Shown here one piece after another: positions 12,701 through 26,005 of a stretch of 64,000 bases of DNA. The notes below the pieces were generated by a model. The model worked only from the letters and a program-made list of their open reading frames with translations. It was not told the DNA's origin and did not search any database. The position numbers and the translations under genes were made by a program. The DNA comes from Lactarius indigo. Lineage: Eukaryota; Basidiomycota; Agaricomycetes; Russulales; Russulaceae. Location: contig JAFKAC010000001.1 in assembly GCA_025766275.1 (NCBI GenBank), forward strand, positions 1,736,001 through 1,800,000, read 5' to 3'. Each line of letters begins with the position of its first letter. The stretch's first letter is position 1.

Positions 12701-15700
12701 GCACAAAACTTAAGCCGGATGCGGTATGATGGGATGTTGTCAAAAGTGTTGATAAACGTGGCGAGGGAGTATAGTGTCGGTGTCATGTCCACTGTAAGGA
12801 CTTCGTCCTGCGCTTGCGCATTCTCGACCATGAGTTTCAAGACAGCCACGCTCTATGTTAGCAATTAGTCAGGGACAGTCACAAGGCACGACGGCGAAAC
12901 ATGATGTACCTGGTCGAGGAAGCGGGCAAACTCGTCTGTCCACTGGAGCTCACCCCTACTATGAATATCATCGATAATGCTGGCTCTTATGGTTAACAAG
13001 TTGGAGTAAGAGCGGGTCGCCAATCTGACGCTTACTCTTCGAAATGCTTCGTGAGCTTTGGGTACAGCCGGATGCTTAGCTCGCTCCCCAGTGCCTCTTT
13101 AGCCGTCTCGCGCGCGATGACCGAGTCGGATATCAGCCTCTCCATTAAGAAATTGATGAAACTGTTGATCAACACTCTTGGGTCCTTGAGGACACGCATC
13201 GAGTCTGGTAGCAGCTCCGCTGGTATGACTGAATGCAGGGCAGAAGGATTGTGATGTTCGATGAGACACGCCGAACCGCACGCTGCCAGGAACAGAGTCA
13301 AGTTTTGCCACTGGTGTTGTTGCTCCTATCCAGACGTTAGTAACGCAAAACTATCTAAGAAACCAGGTAGAAGCGCACCTCAAAGGTCATTGATTTGTCG
13401 CCTACAGGCACGGTTGAGTCCTGAAGGCTCTCGGCGGTCATCGGGTCGGATGGTGCGTTGATGACCAGCTCCGTGAGTGCGCACCACCGGAAGTAGCACT
13501 CTTCCCAGATAGCAACATAGGTGGCATGTGGGATTGCCAATGACCGGAACAAGCGTCGGACTCGTTTCTGCCACGCCACTCGGCCTACGCTCAAGTCATT
13601 GATATACCGGTGCTTAGTTTATTTGGGAGGATTACTGACCTGTGATGACCGTCTTTGGTGCACCGATCTTTTCGTACACAGCGTGGCGGCTCACTCGTTC
13701 TTCTTCTGTCAAAGCAGGATTGACGGGAACGTCGGGCTGGCGTTCTGCAATCGCGATGAGCCTCAACGTCTGCGCAGCGAGATTCGACACGCCCGTATCC
13801 GCGGATGTCAGCGAAACGGCACTGGCAAGCTCCAACAGGGCGAACGCGGGAACGCGATCCTCCGAAAGCTGCATCAGGCGCGAGACGCTGTCAGGCTAAA
13901 CGATTCAAGACGTCGCCGTTTAGTGATAGGGTGACACCGACGAGGGTCTTAATAGGTACGTACGGGTCCATCTCGTACATAGGTGTCTGCAAATTGCCAA
14001 CCAATCTCCGTCCACATACGCTGACGATCGAGTTCAAGGCGGGCATTGAGCAGCGCGTTCGCCACCGTGCGCATCGCCGCCGGTGTCACTGAAAGTTTCC
14101 ATGGGCCGGCAGTGGCATAGAGCGGGTCACTGGAACGAAGTTGATCGAGCTGCGCGCCGACTTGGCCCAGTGCAACTGCGATTGAGTACTGCACGCTGGT
14201 ATCTGTCTGTTGCTCCCACACGGCTAGCGCCATCGGCATCCACGAGTCCATCTCGGCTTGCGTTAGTCCCGTAAAGTTCCAGCCGAGACTTGCGCGCCAA
14301 AGCCCGAGGATCGCGATAAGCACAAGTTCGCGGTCGGAAACGGTCTCGGCAACGTAGCGTTTTGCTTTGGGGCGGAGTGCTGCTCGCCTAAGCTTACCGT
14401 TCTCATCCACTTCGTTGCGACGAACACCACCATACTGTGGGTGTGTGAATTTTTCAGCGGAAACATATAACGAATGAGATACTCACCTTGAATATAGTAC
14501 GAAATCTCCCCGCCAGCGCTTCAAACAGAGGACCTATCGAAGGTTGCCATGATATTGCACGCGCCTGAAAATTTATTAATGTATAGTTGCCCCTTCACCG
14601 AGCAGACATCGACATCGCGCACCTCGACGCTCAGTGTGACCGAGGCCTTGATCGCGACCAGTTTCACCGCATCTGAACGCTCAGCCTCTAAACAAGTTTG
14701 GAATAGTGGCAGCACATCAGCCAGAGGCGAGAATCGGTAAAGCGCGACGAGCGCATCCGCAAAGATTGTCACGTCTATCTCGTCAGGGGACTCCCAGAAC
14801 GGCCGTTGATTATCCCAGTGGTAGAGGATACTCTGTACAGAATTCAGGCAGTGTCAATGGGGAGAACATCGGAGGCTCACTTGGACTTCGTGAATATAAT
14901 CAGATACATTCGCGTGAATGGGTAAATCTTTCCCGGAAGCGTCAGGACGCGCTCGGGCGGCGCCCCTGCACAAGTCGAGAATACAAACTACAGATACATC
15001 TCGTAGCTTGTTAGGTACCAAGGCGATTTTGCCGAGTTGGTCAGTAAACTACGAAGCTGGTCAGAAACGTTGTGGTGGGTCAACTAAAGCTACCGGCGTA
15101 CCTTCTTCAAGTTACTCTTGCTTGAACCCTTTAAATCTGTCCGCATCCGCTCCGACGAAATGACTGCGAGTGCGGCAAGCGTCGGCCAGAGAGCGCGCGC
15201 GCTTGCAACCTCTGATGGATCCCACAACAGATCAAAAACACGCTCTGGTGTGCCCTCCAGCCGGCGGTGTGTACGAATAGCCTCATTATACTCGTCCGGG
15301 AACATCCCAACCCAGTTCCATATGGCCGTCCGTAGAGGTACCGCAACCGCAACCTTGACTTCCTGTTTCATATTGACCAAGAGTGACGAGAGTTCTAACA
15401 CCCAACGAGTAAGTCTAGTTTACGTGAGGTGTCGGCGGAACGTACCTTGCAAAATTTGAATAAGGCGTGTGCGGTCCAGCGAACTATGCTTCATCAAGTT
15501 GAGGTCGACAATATCAGGGCTATCATCTGGAGAATTAGCGAGAAAGCGAATCTTGTTGCGGATGCGCTGTAACACCACGGCCCAATTTGACGCGGAAAGG
15601 TGATACACTATCCGTCCCGCAAACTTGAGAATTAATGCATTCAAAGAGAAATGCGATCTAGCAAGAACTTTTGGCGTCATTTCGAGTTTAGTGTTGTGTT

Positions 15701-16719
15701 GCGCCATGGGTGTGACAGTCAATTGCGTCGTTTGAGAGCCATTGACGGAGGACGATGAAAGGTTCGATTGCGCTGAGGACTCTTGAGAATCTCCTTCGCC
15801 ATCAAGGTCAAGATTCTCTGACATGTATGGCGGGGACGTTAGGGGCGGATCGACGTTATCTATGGTCTCAAAGTCGTGGAAGGTAGCCTCGAAAGATAAA
15901 TTGGCCGACGACATCAGGCGCCCTTCCGGAGGGGCAGTCTGACGAAGAAAGACGACCATTAGACTGAGAATATACTTGGCACAGTGCTCATCTAATGGTG
16001 GTGGTTCTGATAACACGACAGAAGGGGAAAGGATCTCTGAGGAAGGATGTCGACTTTTCCTACTAGTGCGGCTGGTGACCACGGGAGAAGCGGGTAGAGT
16101 CGTATGGGATGAAGTGGACTGTGGGGCGGTGCGCATATCATCTGTATATCGGTTCCATCGAGAAGCCATTGCTACGGAAAGGACCTTGAGGACAAACAAT
16201 TGGGACTGAAGGACGTCGATCGTCCGAATGCTGTTCGCATCTGTTTGCTGTTACGAACAAAAAATTAGACTGAGTAAAGGGCAGAACGGACGAGAACGGA
16301 CTTTAGCCAGTTTATCCAAAACTTCGGTCAAGGCGAGACCTATGATGTCAAGGGAATCTTTAGATAGCTCGACGAGACATTGGACCGTCTCAACTACGGC
16401 GGAGTCGGTTTCTACTTGGGTTAAATCTACACCGGAATTAGAAGGTAGCTGAAGGCAATGAGCATACAAGAGGTAGAAAGGATAGGATAGAGATGATAGA
16501 ACGAACCTTGTTCCTTAGACGATTGACTAGTATATGGATGATCTTTTGTTGGTGTGAGGCGGCGGGAGAAGTGGAGGAGGAATAAAACGAAGGAGCTTGA
16601 GTTGTCGTTGTCGTAAACCCATGATGAGACTCAGTACTGCGATGTTGCCTAACTAAATTGGAGGGCGTGGAATGGTTTGTAGAGGCGGAAGGACGTCGAA
16701 CTGGCATTGCAGGCATCAT
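6776..16719 (-). CDS. IRA: Neurofibromin/IRA-type Ras GTPase-activating protein
   Basis: A ~10 kb gene with dozens of small introns, encoding a very large protein (roughly 2,500-2,700 residues). The start is taken at ATG 16719 (MMPAMPVRRPSAS); the open frame upstream has only a GTG. The long N-terminal half is helical-repeat-like. The RasGAP domain lies at about 12,100-10,440. It has the arginine-finger segment ELFRGNSTCTRLLSHFAR with GYNYLRSLIIPLM (about 11,600-11,500), the FLRF core near 11,150, and GLMMIAKIIQTLANNVLFG near 11,000. A Sec14/CRAL-TRIO-like segment follows (10,330-9,900: SFEIIFDWTSF, MQWLKYCIEIIP, NAAAVKYLRRLW), the order found in NF1 and Ira1/2. It should switch Ras off by stimulating GTP hydrolysis. 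The FLRF motif is interrupted by an apparent missing base. The last exon ends AELVRQITE. Confidence 0.88.
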
Positions 16720-17698
16720 CTGAGAGAAGGAAAAATAAACGGGAAGAGAGCGAGATAGAGTAAAGAAGGAGGAAGGTCGAGACGAGAAGCCGTACACAGT
16801 AACGCGGCGAGTGAACGGGTCGACGGGTCAGTAATTACTGTACGAGCGCTCAACGGACCACGCGTCACTCCACCGCCGCCGTGTACATTCCGTTTATGGA
16901 ATATTCGGATCTCCTTACCTCCGCCGCCCCGGGATACCCGCTTCGGCCCGCGAGGGCATATCACGTGCACGACCCTTCAGGGACCCACATGGACCCACAA
17001 TTGCCGCCCGTGTTCAGCGCTTGCTCGTCTGTCACTGTCTTCTTGGATCTATAGGCCCGAGTGGTGGTAGTTTGTTGCCTATAAATCTCTTGGGCTATTA
17101 TCTTCCGCGTGGTAATACTGCTGTTGCCGGAAGAATACCACTCGTCATGCGGAGTTGTCTAACTACACACAAGTTCACCCAGTCTCAGTCCCAGGCCTCA
17201 GTTACACGCTTAATGGCTCTGTTTTGGAGATCCTCGTGGGGGTCACGGCCAGATTAATTTGTCTGTTTCCGCCCAGCTCATATGCCTAAGCTCGTGTGCG
17301 ATGCGGAACATACGATCCTCAACTCCGCCGCTTCCGGACTCCGCACAGATGGCTGATCGAATCCATAGCCCAAGCCCACCCCCTCCTCGGGCTGCTCTTT
17401 TTCTCGTTTTTCTTCGTCGACAGTCGCAGTGACCTCCCTCTTTTCGAGAGCTGTTCTCCAACCAGTTCGCCTATTTTACGGAACGTCCATTCATCTATCT
17501 ATATCTCGACCATTTTTTTTTCGTCTTGCTATTGAAACGTTTCAGTGTTCGATCTGCTTTGTCGACTTTGCCATTGTTATATCGTTTTCATAACTCTCAC
17601 CTCTCGTCTGCCTCATTTACCCCCCTCCCCCTCTAGCAAGCCTACTCCCGGTTAATAATCTTGCGCTAATTTTCGTCCTCCCTTTCATCGGTGTACCG
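16720..17698. promoter_or_regulatory. Divergent intergenic region between IRA and the RRM gene
   Basis: This 979-bp stretch separates two divergently transcribed genes and has no convincing reading frame. The last 250 bases before the ATG at 17699 are strongly pyrimidine-rich on the + strand, with runs of C and T around 17,500-17,640. That is typical of 5' leaders of well-expressed fungal genes. A small intron could lie in this leader, but I cannot place one with confidence. Confidence 0.5.
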
Positions 17699-20610
17699 AT
17701 GTCTCTTCGTGATATCTCAGACCCAGAGTTCCCCCCCGGTTTGGCGACGCGGCCAAGCGCAGAGCAGGACCATATGAGAGCATACAATTACAATCGATAT
17801 TCGCTCAATGGATTCCCCTTGATCAACTATAGTCCCCAAAGATCTTTGACACTCTCGCCGACACAGCCGTCATCCCCTCGATCTTTTGGAATTCAAGACC
17901 AAGAGTATGGCATCACACATACCGACGCCAATACCAATGCCTGGCCATCTCCCCTCAGTACAAATAGCCGCATCCCGCATCTGCCACTCCAACTTCAACA
18001 ACCCAATCCTCTTTCCTCATCCCGTCTCTCCCCCCCCCCTCCCAACTCTGGGCCCGCCGGTTTTCAGAACTTCGACAACAGCCGAAGCAGTCTCTACTTA
18101 CACTCTACTTATAAAGATCGAGACTCGCACCCCTTTCGTGCCCCGCAGACGTCAGTTAATTCGTCGTCGCAGTCGCAGTTTGTCTACTCGTCGCCCGCCG
18201 CTACCCCACCCTCTTCCACGCCCCCTTTGACACGCTCAACACTCTGGTGGGGCGAGCTTGAACCCTGGATGGATGAAGAATACGCCAAACAAGTTTGTAG
18301 CCTCATGGGTTGGGACCCAATCAGCATCAAAGTTCCGCATCCCCCGCCCGACAATATCGGTGGCCAACAGGCCAACAACCCAGGTTATTGCTTCCTCACG
18401 TTCCCCACCCCCGCGCATGCCGCCTCCGTGCTCTCTCAGATCAATAGCAATGGGAGCGGGACTCCACATACTATGCCAAACTCGAAAAAACCTTTCCTTC
18501 TTAACTGGGCATCCTCTACGCCTATTCCACCGTCACTCTCCCCTTCTGGTTTATCAGCTCAGCCCCAGCAACACGCAAAGGAGTACAGTATTTTTGTCGG
18601 CGACCTCGCCCCCGAAGCTTCCAACTCGGATCTCGTTGCTGTCTTTCGCAACCCGGTACTCGGCTTGCGCAACGATCGTGAACCTAAATTTATTAAGCCC
18701 TTCTCGAGCTGCAAGAGTGCAAAAATTATGCTGGATCCTGTTACTGGCGTATCAAGAGGCTACGGCTTCGTTCGGTGCGCCTCATACCAGTAAAGGTACC
18801 CACCCACCTTCCCTAACCTAACACGCATAGATTCTCGGATGAGGCCGACCAACAGCGCGCTTTGATCGAGATGCATGGTCTCTACTGCCTTTCACGGCCA
18901 AGTGCGTATATCCTTCTTTGTTCCCCCGATCAGAGCACCTCATTGTTCGCCCAACTAGTGCGTATATCTCCTGCAACCGCCAAGTATAAGGCTCCCCCTG
19001 CCGAGGATCTCCCGCAAGTTCAAATCCCGTCCCCAGGCATTGGCTCACATGCTGCAACGCTTGCTCTTCCGTTACCATCCCTCACACCTACCAAGAGTGT
19101 TTCTTCCCCAATCGCGGGTTCTAGCGCCCCGGCCACGAGCTCCTCGAACTCTCTTAGTAGCTCCGGCGTGTCCTCTTCGGGTTCATCTTCTTCTGTCTCT
19201 GCGCCGTCTCTAAGTTCCGGCTCCAGCACGAGCGGTTCGAGTTCGACGCTAGCGAGCACAGACTCCAATGAACGCCAGCAGAATGTACTCTCACAGCTCC
19301 CGCCGTATGCCCATTCAGCGACTGCAACGACGAAACCTGCCTCGGATGCACCAAATTCAATCACGACGCCCTTTGCACGACAGAGCACGGACACGGAGCA
19401 AGTACGATATTCGCTCATAGAGGAATCATGGAAACATCAGGCACAGGCCCGCGCGATCCTGAGCAATCTTATAGGACCAAATGGCGAACAACTGACCTCC
19501 ACGGACCCGTACAATACGACTGTCTTCGTTGGTGGGCTGTCGCCACTGATCTCAGAGGAGACACTGAGGACATTCTTTGCTCCTTTCGGCGACATTCACT
19601 ATGTGGGTTCTCTCTTTCCCCACGCACGAATATCTGCGCTAATGAACTTCTTCTACAGGTCAAAGTGCCCGTTGGAAAGCATTGCGGCTTCGTCCAGTTT
19701 GTACGTAAAGCTGATGCCGAACGTGCCATTGAGAAGATGCAAGGCTTTCCAATTGGAGGGAGCCGTATCCGCCTTAGTTGGGGCCGCAGCCAGTGTATGT
19801 GTAAACTTTTTCATCTATAGGCTCATCTTCTAATGATTTAACGTAGATAAAGCCGCACAAGCTGCGGCTCAGGCAGCTCAAGCAGCCGCGTTGCAGGCGC
19901 ACGTACAAAGCCAGATGATCAACGCACGCGGTATGACTGTGGAGCAGACAGTACAGCTTCTACAGCAAATGCAAATGGCAGGCCTTATCAACACCTCAGC
20001 TGGCGGCGACCAACAGCATCAAGGTCAACCTCAGGCGGGGACGCCGCTGAACGATGAATCCCTGCGGAATGTGGTATTTTCGACGCACGACAATAACGGC
20101 GGCTCGCCTTTCGGTGTGCAACCCTCTGGAGTATATGGCGACGCGCGTACACCTCGTCCTAGCGTCGCCAGTTTCTTCTCGCCTTTCTCGCCCGATCCCA
20201 ACCTCTTTTCTGGAGGAGACCCCCCATCGCAGGCGGCATCGAAGAAGCCGGAGCTTTTGTATCACCCAGCCTCGTCGACGGGCTTTGCACAGGGTTTCCC
20301 TTCGGGACCTGTATTACCTCATGACGTGAGTAATACGATGGGTGCTAACGGGAAGGTCGCGACGCCTCGCTATACAGCGTACTACGACATGCCCGTCGCT
20401 GCGACGATTTCGCGCCCACCGTCGGGATCACTGAATACGTCACTCCCCGAGCGACAGGAGTTTTTCGAGATGCCCGAGCACGACGCGATCACAGACCTCA
20501 ATGGCACGCTGGCGAGCCTGGACCTCGACAGCACCCATCACCACCAATCGTCTACCCCTGCACCTACGCCCGCGGCGTGGAACACTCCTGGAAGCAGCCC
20601 ATCGGCCTGA
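17699..20610 (+). CDS. Three-RRM RNA-binding protein (Nam8/Ngr1/Csx1-like)
   Basis: Five exons: 17699-18774, 18831-18901, 18959-19602, 19659-19794 and 19847-20610; every junction keeps frame. About 180 Ser/Pro-rich residues lead to RRM1 (TLWWGELEPWMDEEYAKQVC, then GYCFLTF). RRM2 is YSIFVGDLAPEASNSDL with SRGYGFVRFSDE across the first intron. A Ser-rich linker follows, then RRM3 (TTVFVGGLSPLISEETL, KHCGFVQFVRKADAERAI). An Ala/Gln-rich helix and a Pro/Ser-rich tail end the protein. The WWGxL form of RRM1 and the three-RRM layout match the Nam8/Ngr1/Csx1/TIA-1 group. Members bind U-rich RNA in splicing (Nam8), mRNA decay (Ngr1) or stress-responsive mRNA stabilisation (Csx1). Which of these applies cannot be told from sequence alone. 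Confidence 0.9.
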
Positions 20611-21391
20611 AGCACACCTCAACTCCCATGTCACCTGTCATTCCTCTCGGTCTCGATTTGTTTCGTCTCGCTGTGAAATTCGCCTTGCTTTGGAACGAAT
20701 ATATATTATCGCAAAGTTCCTCGATCCCCCCTTCGATCTTCGTCTTTTTTTTTTTTTTTTTTCACTTCGATCTGTTTCAGATGTACTGTAAGGCGTCCCT
20801 TTTCGACTTTTTCACACGTCTACAGACTACCCCTCCCTTATGCTTTTATCCGTACCGTTTCCACTGACGGTCTAGTCTCTTCGTTCGTCACCACTGCGCT
20901 ATCCCACTCTAACTATCTTTGCTTCCTGTCGTCAATGTCATCCCTCCTATTACTGTTGTTACAATTAACTAGCTCAGCTCAACTTTATAACATTTCAACC
21001 CCGTATGCTATCTTTCCGTAGATTAGTATCAAATTATGATAGTAATTAGGGTACAATATACTCGAATTCTGGTGTTGGTAGTCGATGAACCCAAGCGAGT
21101 ATTAAATCAGGATTAATTAAATTGTTCGGTGATCTACCTCCGAATCCGAAATTCTCCGACTTAAGCCATATATAGAGGACCAACCTCGGGCCGGTCTTGT
21201 TTTGGCAAATACGATCATCTACTCAATCTTAAAATTTAAATTTGTCTATCAGCACGACTGCTCTTGCTCAGCCTATCTCAGCAATGGAGTGCCATGGCGT
21301 CGGCACGGCCAATATCACGCGGTCCAAAACGATGCATTAAATCTCGAATCTCTAAGAATAGTAGCAATCCCCTGGCCGTTGCAACGGCTAA
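20611..21391. other. Intergenic region between two convergent genes
   Basis: This 781-bp stretch lies between the stop of the RRM gene and the stop of the NPC1 gene, so it should hold two facing 3' untranslated regions. It contains an 18-base T run at 20745-20762 and is AT-rich after about 20,950. I see no coding potential, RNA gene or mobile element. Confidence 0.6.
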
Positions 21392-24300
21392 TTAGTCGCT
21401 CTGGACCGAGGTATCGTCCGCGAGGAATGGCCTACAAAAAAAAATTATGAGCACGCGAGCAAGAAAGCATCAGAAAAGGGGGGGGGGGGAAATCGGAATG
21501 CGAAGAAGGGGTAATCAAAGATACTGACGTGTACTCGTAGCCACTGCGGATTGCGGTTGTCATCCACTCCTCGTCGGCCTCCTGCATTGGGAAACCCGGC
21601 CCGCCCGCCAAACTGAGAACCACGGGTAGAAGGATGAGGCCATGCAGGGCCCCTGCGACAATAAGAGAGAACCACATGCGGAAATAATATATCTGCGGAG
21701 GCACAAGTTTGCGTTTATTCGCGCAGTCGGGAGTATACAGTCTCACCTCCAGGAGCTTGGAGCGTGTTAGGGCCAACACACTCATGCCGATGAGCTTCGT
21801 GAAGGTGATTCCAGACAGGACCTATGTGTAAGTGTGCAGTGTCAGTGCCGAGGCGCGCGAGGTGGTTAGCAGAACACGAACCGATGGTCCGACATCGACT
21901 AGGGCAGCAGACATTCTTTCGTCTCGCTCCTGTCCGATGGAGTTGTCCAAGGCAACGCCAGGGCCCGAGTTCATGAACGCGCGCGCCACGTGCGCGCAAA
22001 ATTCGACGGCGATGCCCAGGGATATGACTAGATTGACGAGACTGATCGCGTTCAGGCTTACGCCCCACAGGCCCATGATCCCCATAACATTGACCACGGT
22101 CAGGGCCACAACTGTGGTAACAATCGTCCCCGTCCGCCAAGACCCAAGGAACACTGCGGTCACCATGAGGACGGACGCTAGCCCCAGTCCCAGAACCTGT
22201 TGGGTGATGGATATAATATGGGCGTACTGGTCGAAAAACACGAAGAAGAGGGAGTAAGGGAACACGGACGCGCCGGTCCTCTGTGACATGTCATCCGCTA
22301 TCCTGTGGGCGGCGTCAAACGCATTGATAAAGTCGGCCTGGGTTTTTAATGGATCGAAGAAAGTCCGGAAGTGGGATGCCACAACGTCGTCTTGGGCTTG
22401 GTTTAGAGAGATGGCACTTCCGTAAGACGCTTGGCCACCGATAGGGCAGTCTTCATTAGTAGGAGAGACAAGCCACTGCCTCAGATAACGGATGAACTCC
22501 TCGCCCTCTGGAAACCCTTCCATAGTGATGTTGTAAGCAGGAGTTTTGCCAGCCCAACAAGGCTGGCAAAGGCGAGGGCTATCCCTTGGAGTACAGAACA
22601 CGTCCGGATTTCGTTTGCGAACACGGCAGCAGTCTGCGTTGGGATTGAGCCAGGTCAGGAAGTCATCGATCCAAGACGCGGTGGGATCCGAAATATACGA
22701 CACCGCTGGACGCTTGCGCTCCGCCTCAAGTGTATTTGCTATAGAGAAGTCGTCACATGTCGTGAAGCGGGCGCATAATTCTTGCTGTCCTGGGCGGTGT
22801 GTGACATCTATATCGTGTGAGACGAAGTAGACTGGGGGTCCGACGTTTAGGTAGGTGTCCATATCGTCAAAGTATTGGATAAGGTAGGAATCCGATGGTA
22901 GGGCCAGTCTTTGATCTAGAAGAAGTTTAGCCGACTACGTTTCTCTATTCAAGGTAAGACCTACCGAGCCCAAGTTCAATGTGCTGTACTGATATCACAG
23001 AGATGACAAAGAAGGCACCGAAGATCAATATGACGGCGGTCTTAATTACTGGTCGAAGGATGAAAGGAGCGTAATATTTTCGGATAAGGCGAGCAAGGGT
23101 GCCAGGGCCACTGCCATGAGCAGTTGATTCGGGTAATTGTACGCGAGCTGGGATCTGGATGCATGGGAAGCAATCCATTCGGCCAGCCTAATGTCGGGCA
23201 TAGTCAGCACCAGCACCCAGTGACGATATAGAGCTTACTTCAGTACGGCGTAGATCGAGGACCATTGCGCTGACAAACACCGTCACTTGAAGCAAGGCAT
23301 TTAACAATACGCTGCCAGCGGCGTATAAAGCGAAGTTTCTCACGGCCGGCATAGGTACAAGAGCGCCTAGAGCAAAAGCTAAAGTCTCCGTAAGTGAGCT
23401 AAGCATGATGGAGGGCCCCATTTTTGCCAGTGTTCGCGCGACACGTTCTTCTGGTGGTAGGTAGAGAGGTAAAGAGGCGGCATCTATTGAATCCGCATGC
23501 GAGGAATCAAACTGAGAGTGACGGAAAGCTGGAGATATTGGTGTCGGATACGGGAGGATATTCTGCTCGGGCGCAGAGGCATTCGGGCCGTGTAGAAGGT
23601 TCTGGCGATCGAGTTCGTGGACAAGGATGAAAACGTTGTCGACACCGACTGCTAATACAAGGAACGGTATCACCTCAGCGATGATTAAGGTGACCTTGAT
23701 ACCGAGAGCTGAAAATAGTCCCACAGAAGAGGCAACAGAGAGGATAACTAAAGCGATGCCAAATAACCCCAAGGTAAACTTCGAACCGATAAAAAGCTTG
23801 CGTGGTAAGCGCGGAAAGATGTGCGGGGCATTGCGAGAATCCATTGACAAGGCAGATGAGGATGACGGTGAGAAAAAGTGCGGAAAATTGACAGCCCAGC
23901 GACGCAATGAAGCGAACACCCCCTCTTCTTCCCTACCCGAATACCCCGCACCCAAGGTCAGAGCCACGTAGAAGAACATCGCAAGATACGACAAAACTAC
24001 GATCTTGACGTCCATATTCGTGCTCTTGTTAATCTCCTCTTCCAAGGAGATCCCCGTAGAATACGAAATTTGTAAACCTGCTTCTGATGGAGCAAGCTCC
24101 TTGAGTTGTGCCAAATAATTTGCGAGTTCGCGCTCCCACTCCATTGCCATTTCTTGAACCTCGGTGTCGAGAGAATCTGATATCACAATGTTTACGACCA
24201 ACGCCTCGGCTTCCAAATAATTCTCCCCTGGTACACCACCCAGAATGTATTTCGGTAAGAGGGGCTGCTGGAAGTCAGGAAGGCAGTCAACAGGGGAATG

Positions 24301-25911
24301 ACCGCAATGTTGGACACGATCAGCCCACGTGTCCGGAGAGGTATTTTCAATGTCGTTGCCGAACCAAGCTGTGATGGATTGGAAGACACATGCGCCGTTG
24401 GGGCCGGCAGGTCGGAAGCACACATCGGAGAGACTGTATCCATTTGGTGAGGAACGAAGGGAACGAATATCGGCTTCGACAGAGAACCAGAATTCAAGGT
24501 GATCCCAGGACAACACTGGCTCCTTCGCCGTTGAGAGTCCATGCTCTTCAGTCGCGACCGAGGTTACGAAAATTTGTTGCGGTCGGTAGAAAGGTCCAAA
24601 ATTCTGATCAAAGAAATCCTTTTGGACCTTGCTTTCCGAGTCGGGCGCGACCCACAGACGAACTGGATCCGTTTCGACGCTGAACCGTACCCAGCCAAGG
24701 GTGAGAAGGCCCATCAAAGTAAACATTATAGCGAAAGTCGCGAATGGGGAGGATGCCGTAAAGAGGCCAAGCTGATAAAACGCCCGGCGGAGCTTTACAC
24801 TTAATCGGTATTGTCGAGGCTGGACACTGTCGAGAGGATCCAAGAGTGTGACTCCGCGACCAACATTTCGGGGTCCAGTTGTGCTATGCGACGATTGTTC
24901 GCCATCAAGGTATCGAGCCAGTGAAGACGCGCCCACTAAGTCACGAGAATGGGACCGTGGAGAAAGAGGGGTATCGGAAGTTGTATCTGGAGCAAGGGCC
25001 AAGCGACCGTACTTCCTCTCCTCATTACGGCGCAGGGCGGTCTGCACGCTGAAGCCCGCCAGGAAAGCGACGAGGCACAAGGAGTAGGCAAGTATGAGTG
25101 TAAACGAGAGACAGGATAGTGCGCCGACATGGCACGTATTGCCGAGAGTAGGGAGGTCGGGTAAGGTTGGGCAGATTTGTGGGCAGTCGACGCACGCACA
25201 CCGGCTAGAAAGGTCGCTATCTGCGCAGTTTCGTGGAGGCTTGTCGAGAGCGACCATACCCGGCGGAACCGATGAAGGGAAATTGATTTGGAAGGGGCTC
25301 CCGAGGGGTTTTTCTTGACCCATTGACCGGAGAAACGTCAAGTAGTCCTTCGCCCCGTCACCTATCAGATCCATGGCATAACCATTAGTCGCTCCAACTT
25401 TCACGTCTTTGCAACTATTGAAGAAGCCATTGCCGTGGGGCTCGGAAACGAAGAAATCTAACGATTGTACGGCGGTTTGTCCGGTGGATGATACTTGTGT
25501 AGAGGTGACGTTAACGAACGACGCTTGGTCGGGGGAACACGTGAAATGGCAGAAGAAGGAGCGAAAGTTGTTGCGGCAAGCCGGACAGGATGTAATTAGA
25601 GGCTCCGCCTCGTTCAGGTTGTCACGCAGGACTTCTAATTGATCTGAATTGCAGCAGATTGGGCCATCTGAGAGCTCTTCGCCACACACAGATGCTAGGA
25701 GGGATCTCGTCTTGTCGTCTGGCTTTGAATTTCAAAAAGGCGGCATCATCAACGAGGGGGAAATAGTCGAGAGGAATGTCACCGTGTGGCGTACCTCGTA
25801 TGCCGGCCCATCATACGGGCATGGTAAAGGCTTTCCAAAAAGACCTTTGGAGCCGCATGACCCGCGCATAGAACAGCGGCCATCTGTATGGTCGGAATGG
25901 TGAGAGGCCAT
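21392..25911 (-). CDS. NCR1: Niemann-Pick C1-type sterol transporter
   Basis: Multi-exon homologue of NPC1/yeast Ncr1, which moves sterols from the lumen of the vacuole/lysosome into its membrane. The N-terminal cysteine-rich sterol-binding domain is clear: [55 protein letters not shown]. One exon of 833 codons (25689-23188) carries the lumenal domain and the sterol-sensing domain with [25 protein letters not shown]. The second RND half follows ([37 protein letters not shown]). The last intron has a pyrimidine-rich acceptor containing a 12-base G run (21478-21489 on +). Splicing it gives the short C-terminus [12 protein letters not shown], stopping at 21392. The model starts at ATG 25911 and lacks the expected signal peptide. 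It diverges from DPH1, with 94 bp between the starts. Confidence 0.9.
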
Positions 25912-26005
25912 TATTGTGGGGACAGACAAGCGCGTCGGCGCGTCACAAACACGGGTACATTCGGACCACGTGTCTCTCTCGAATCGTGCTTCCAATTGGA
26001 CCAAG

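Noticed and set aside
20745..20762. T18 run as a possible terminator
   Set aside because: Fungal polymerase II genes do not end at T runs; this is simple sequence in a 3' untranslated region.
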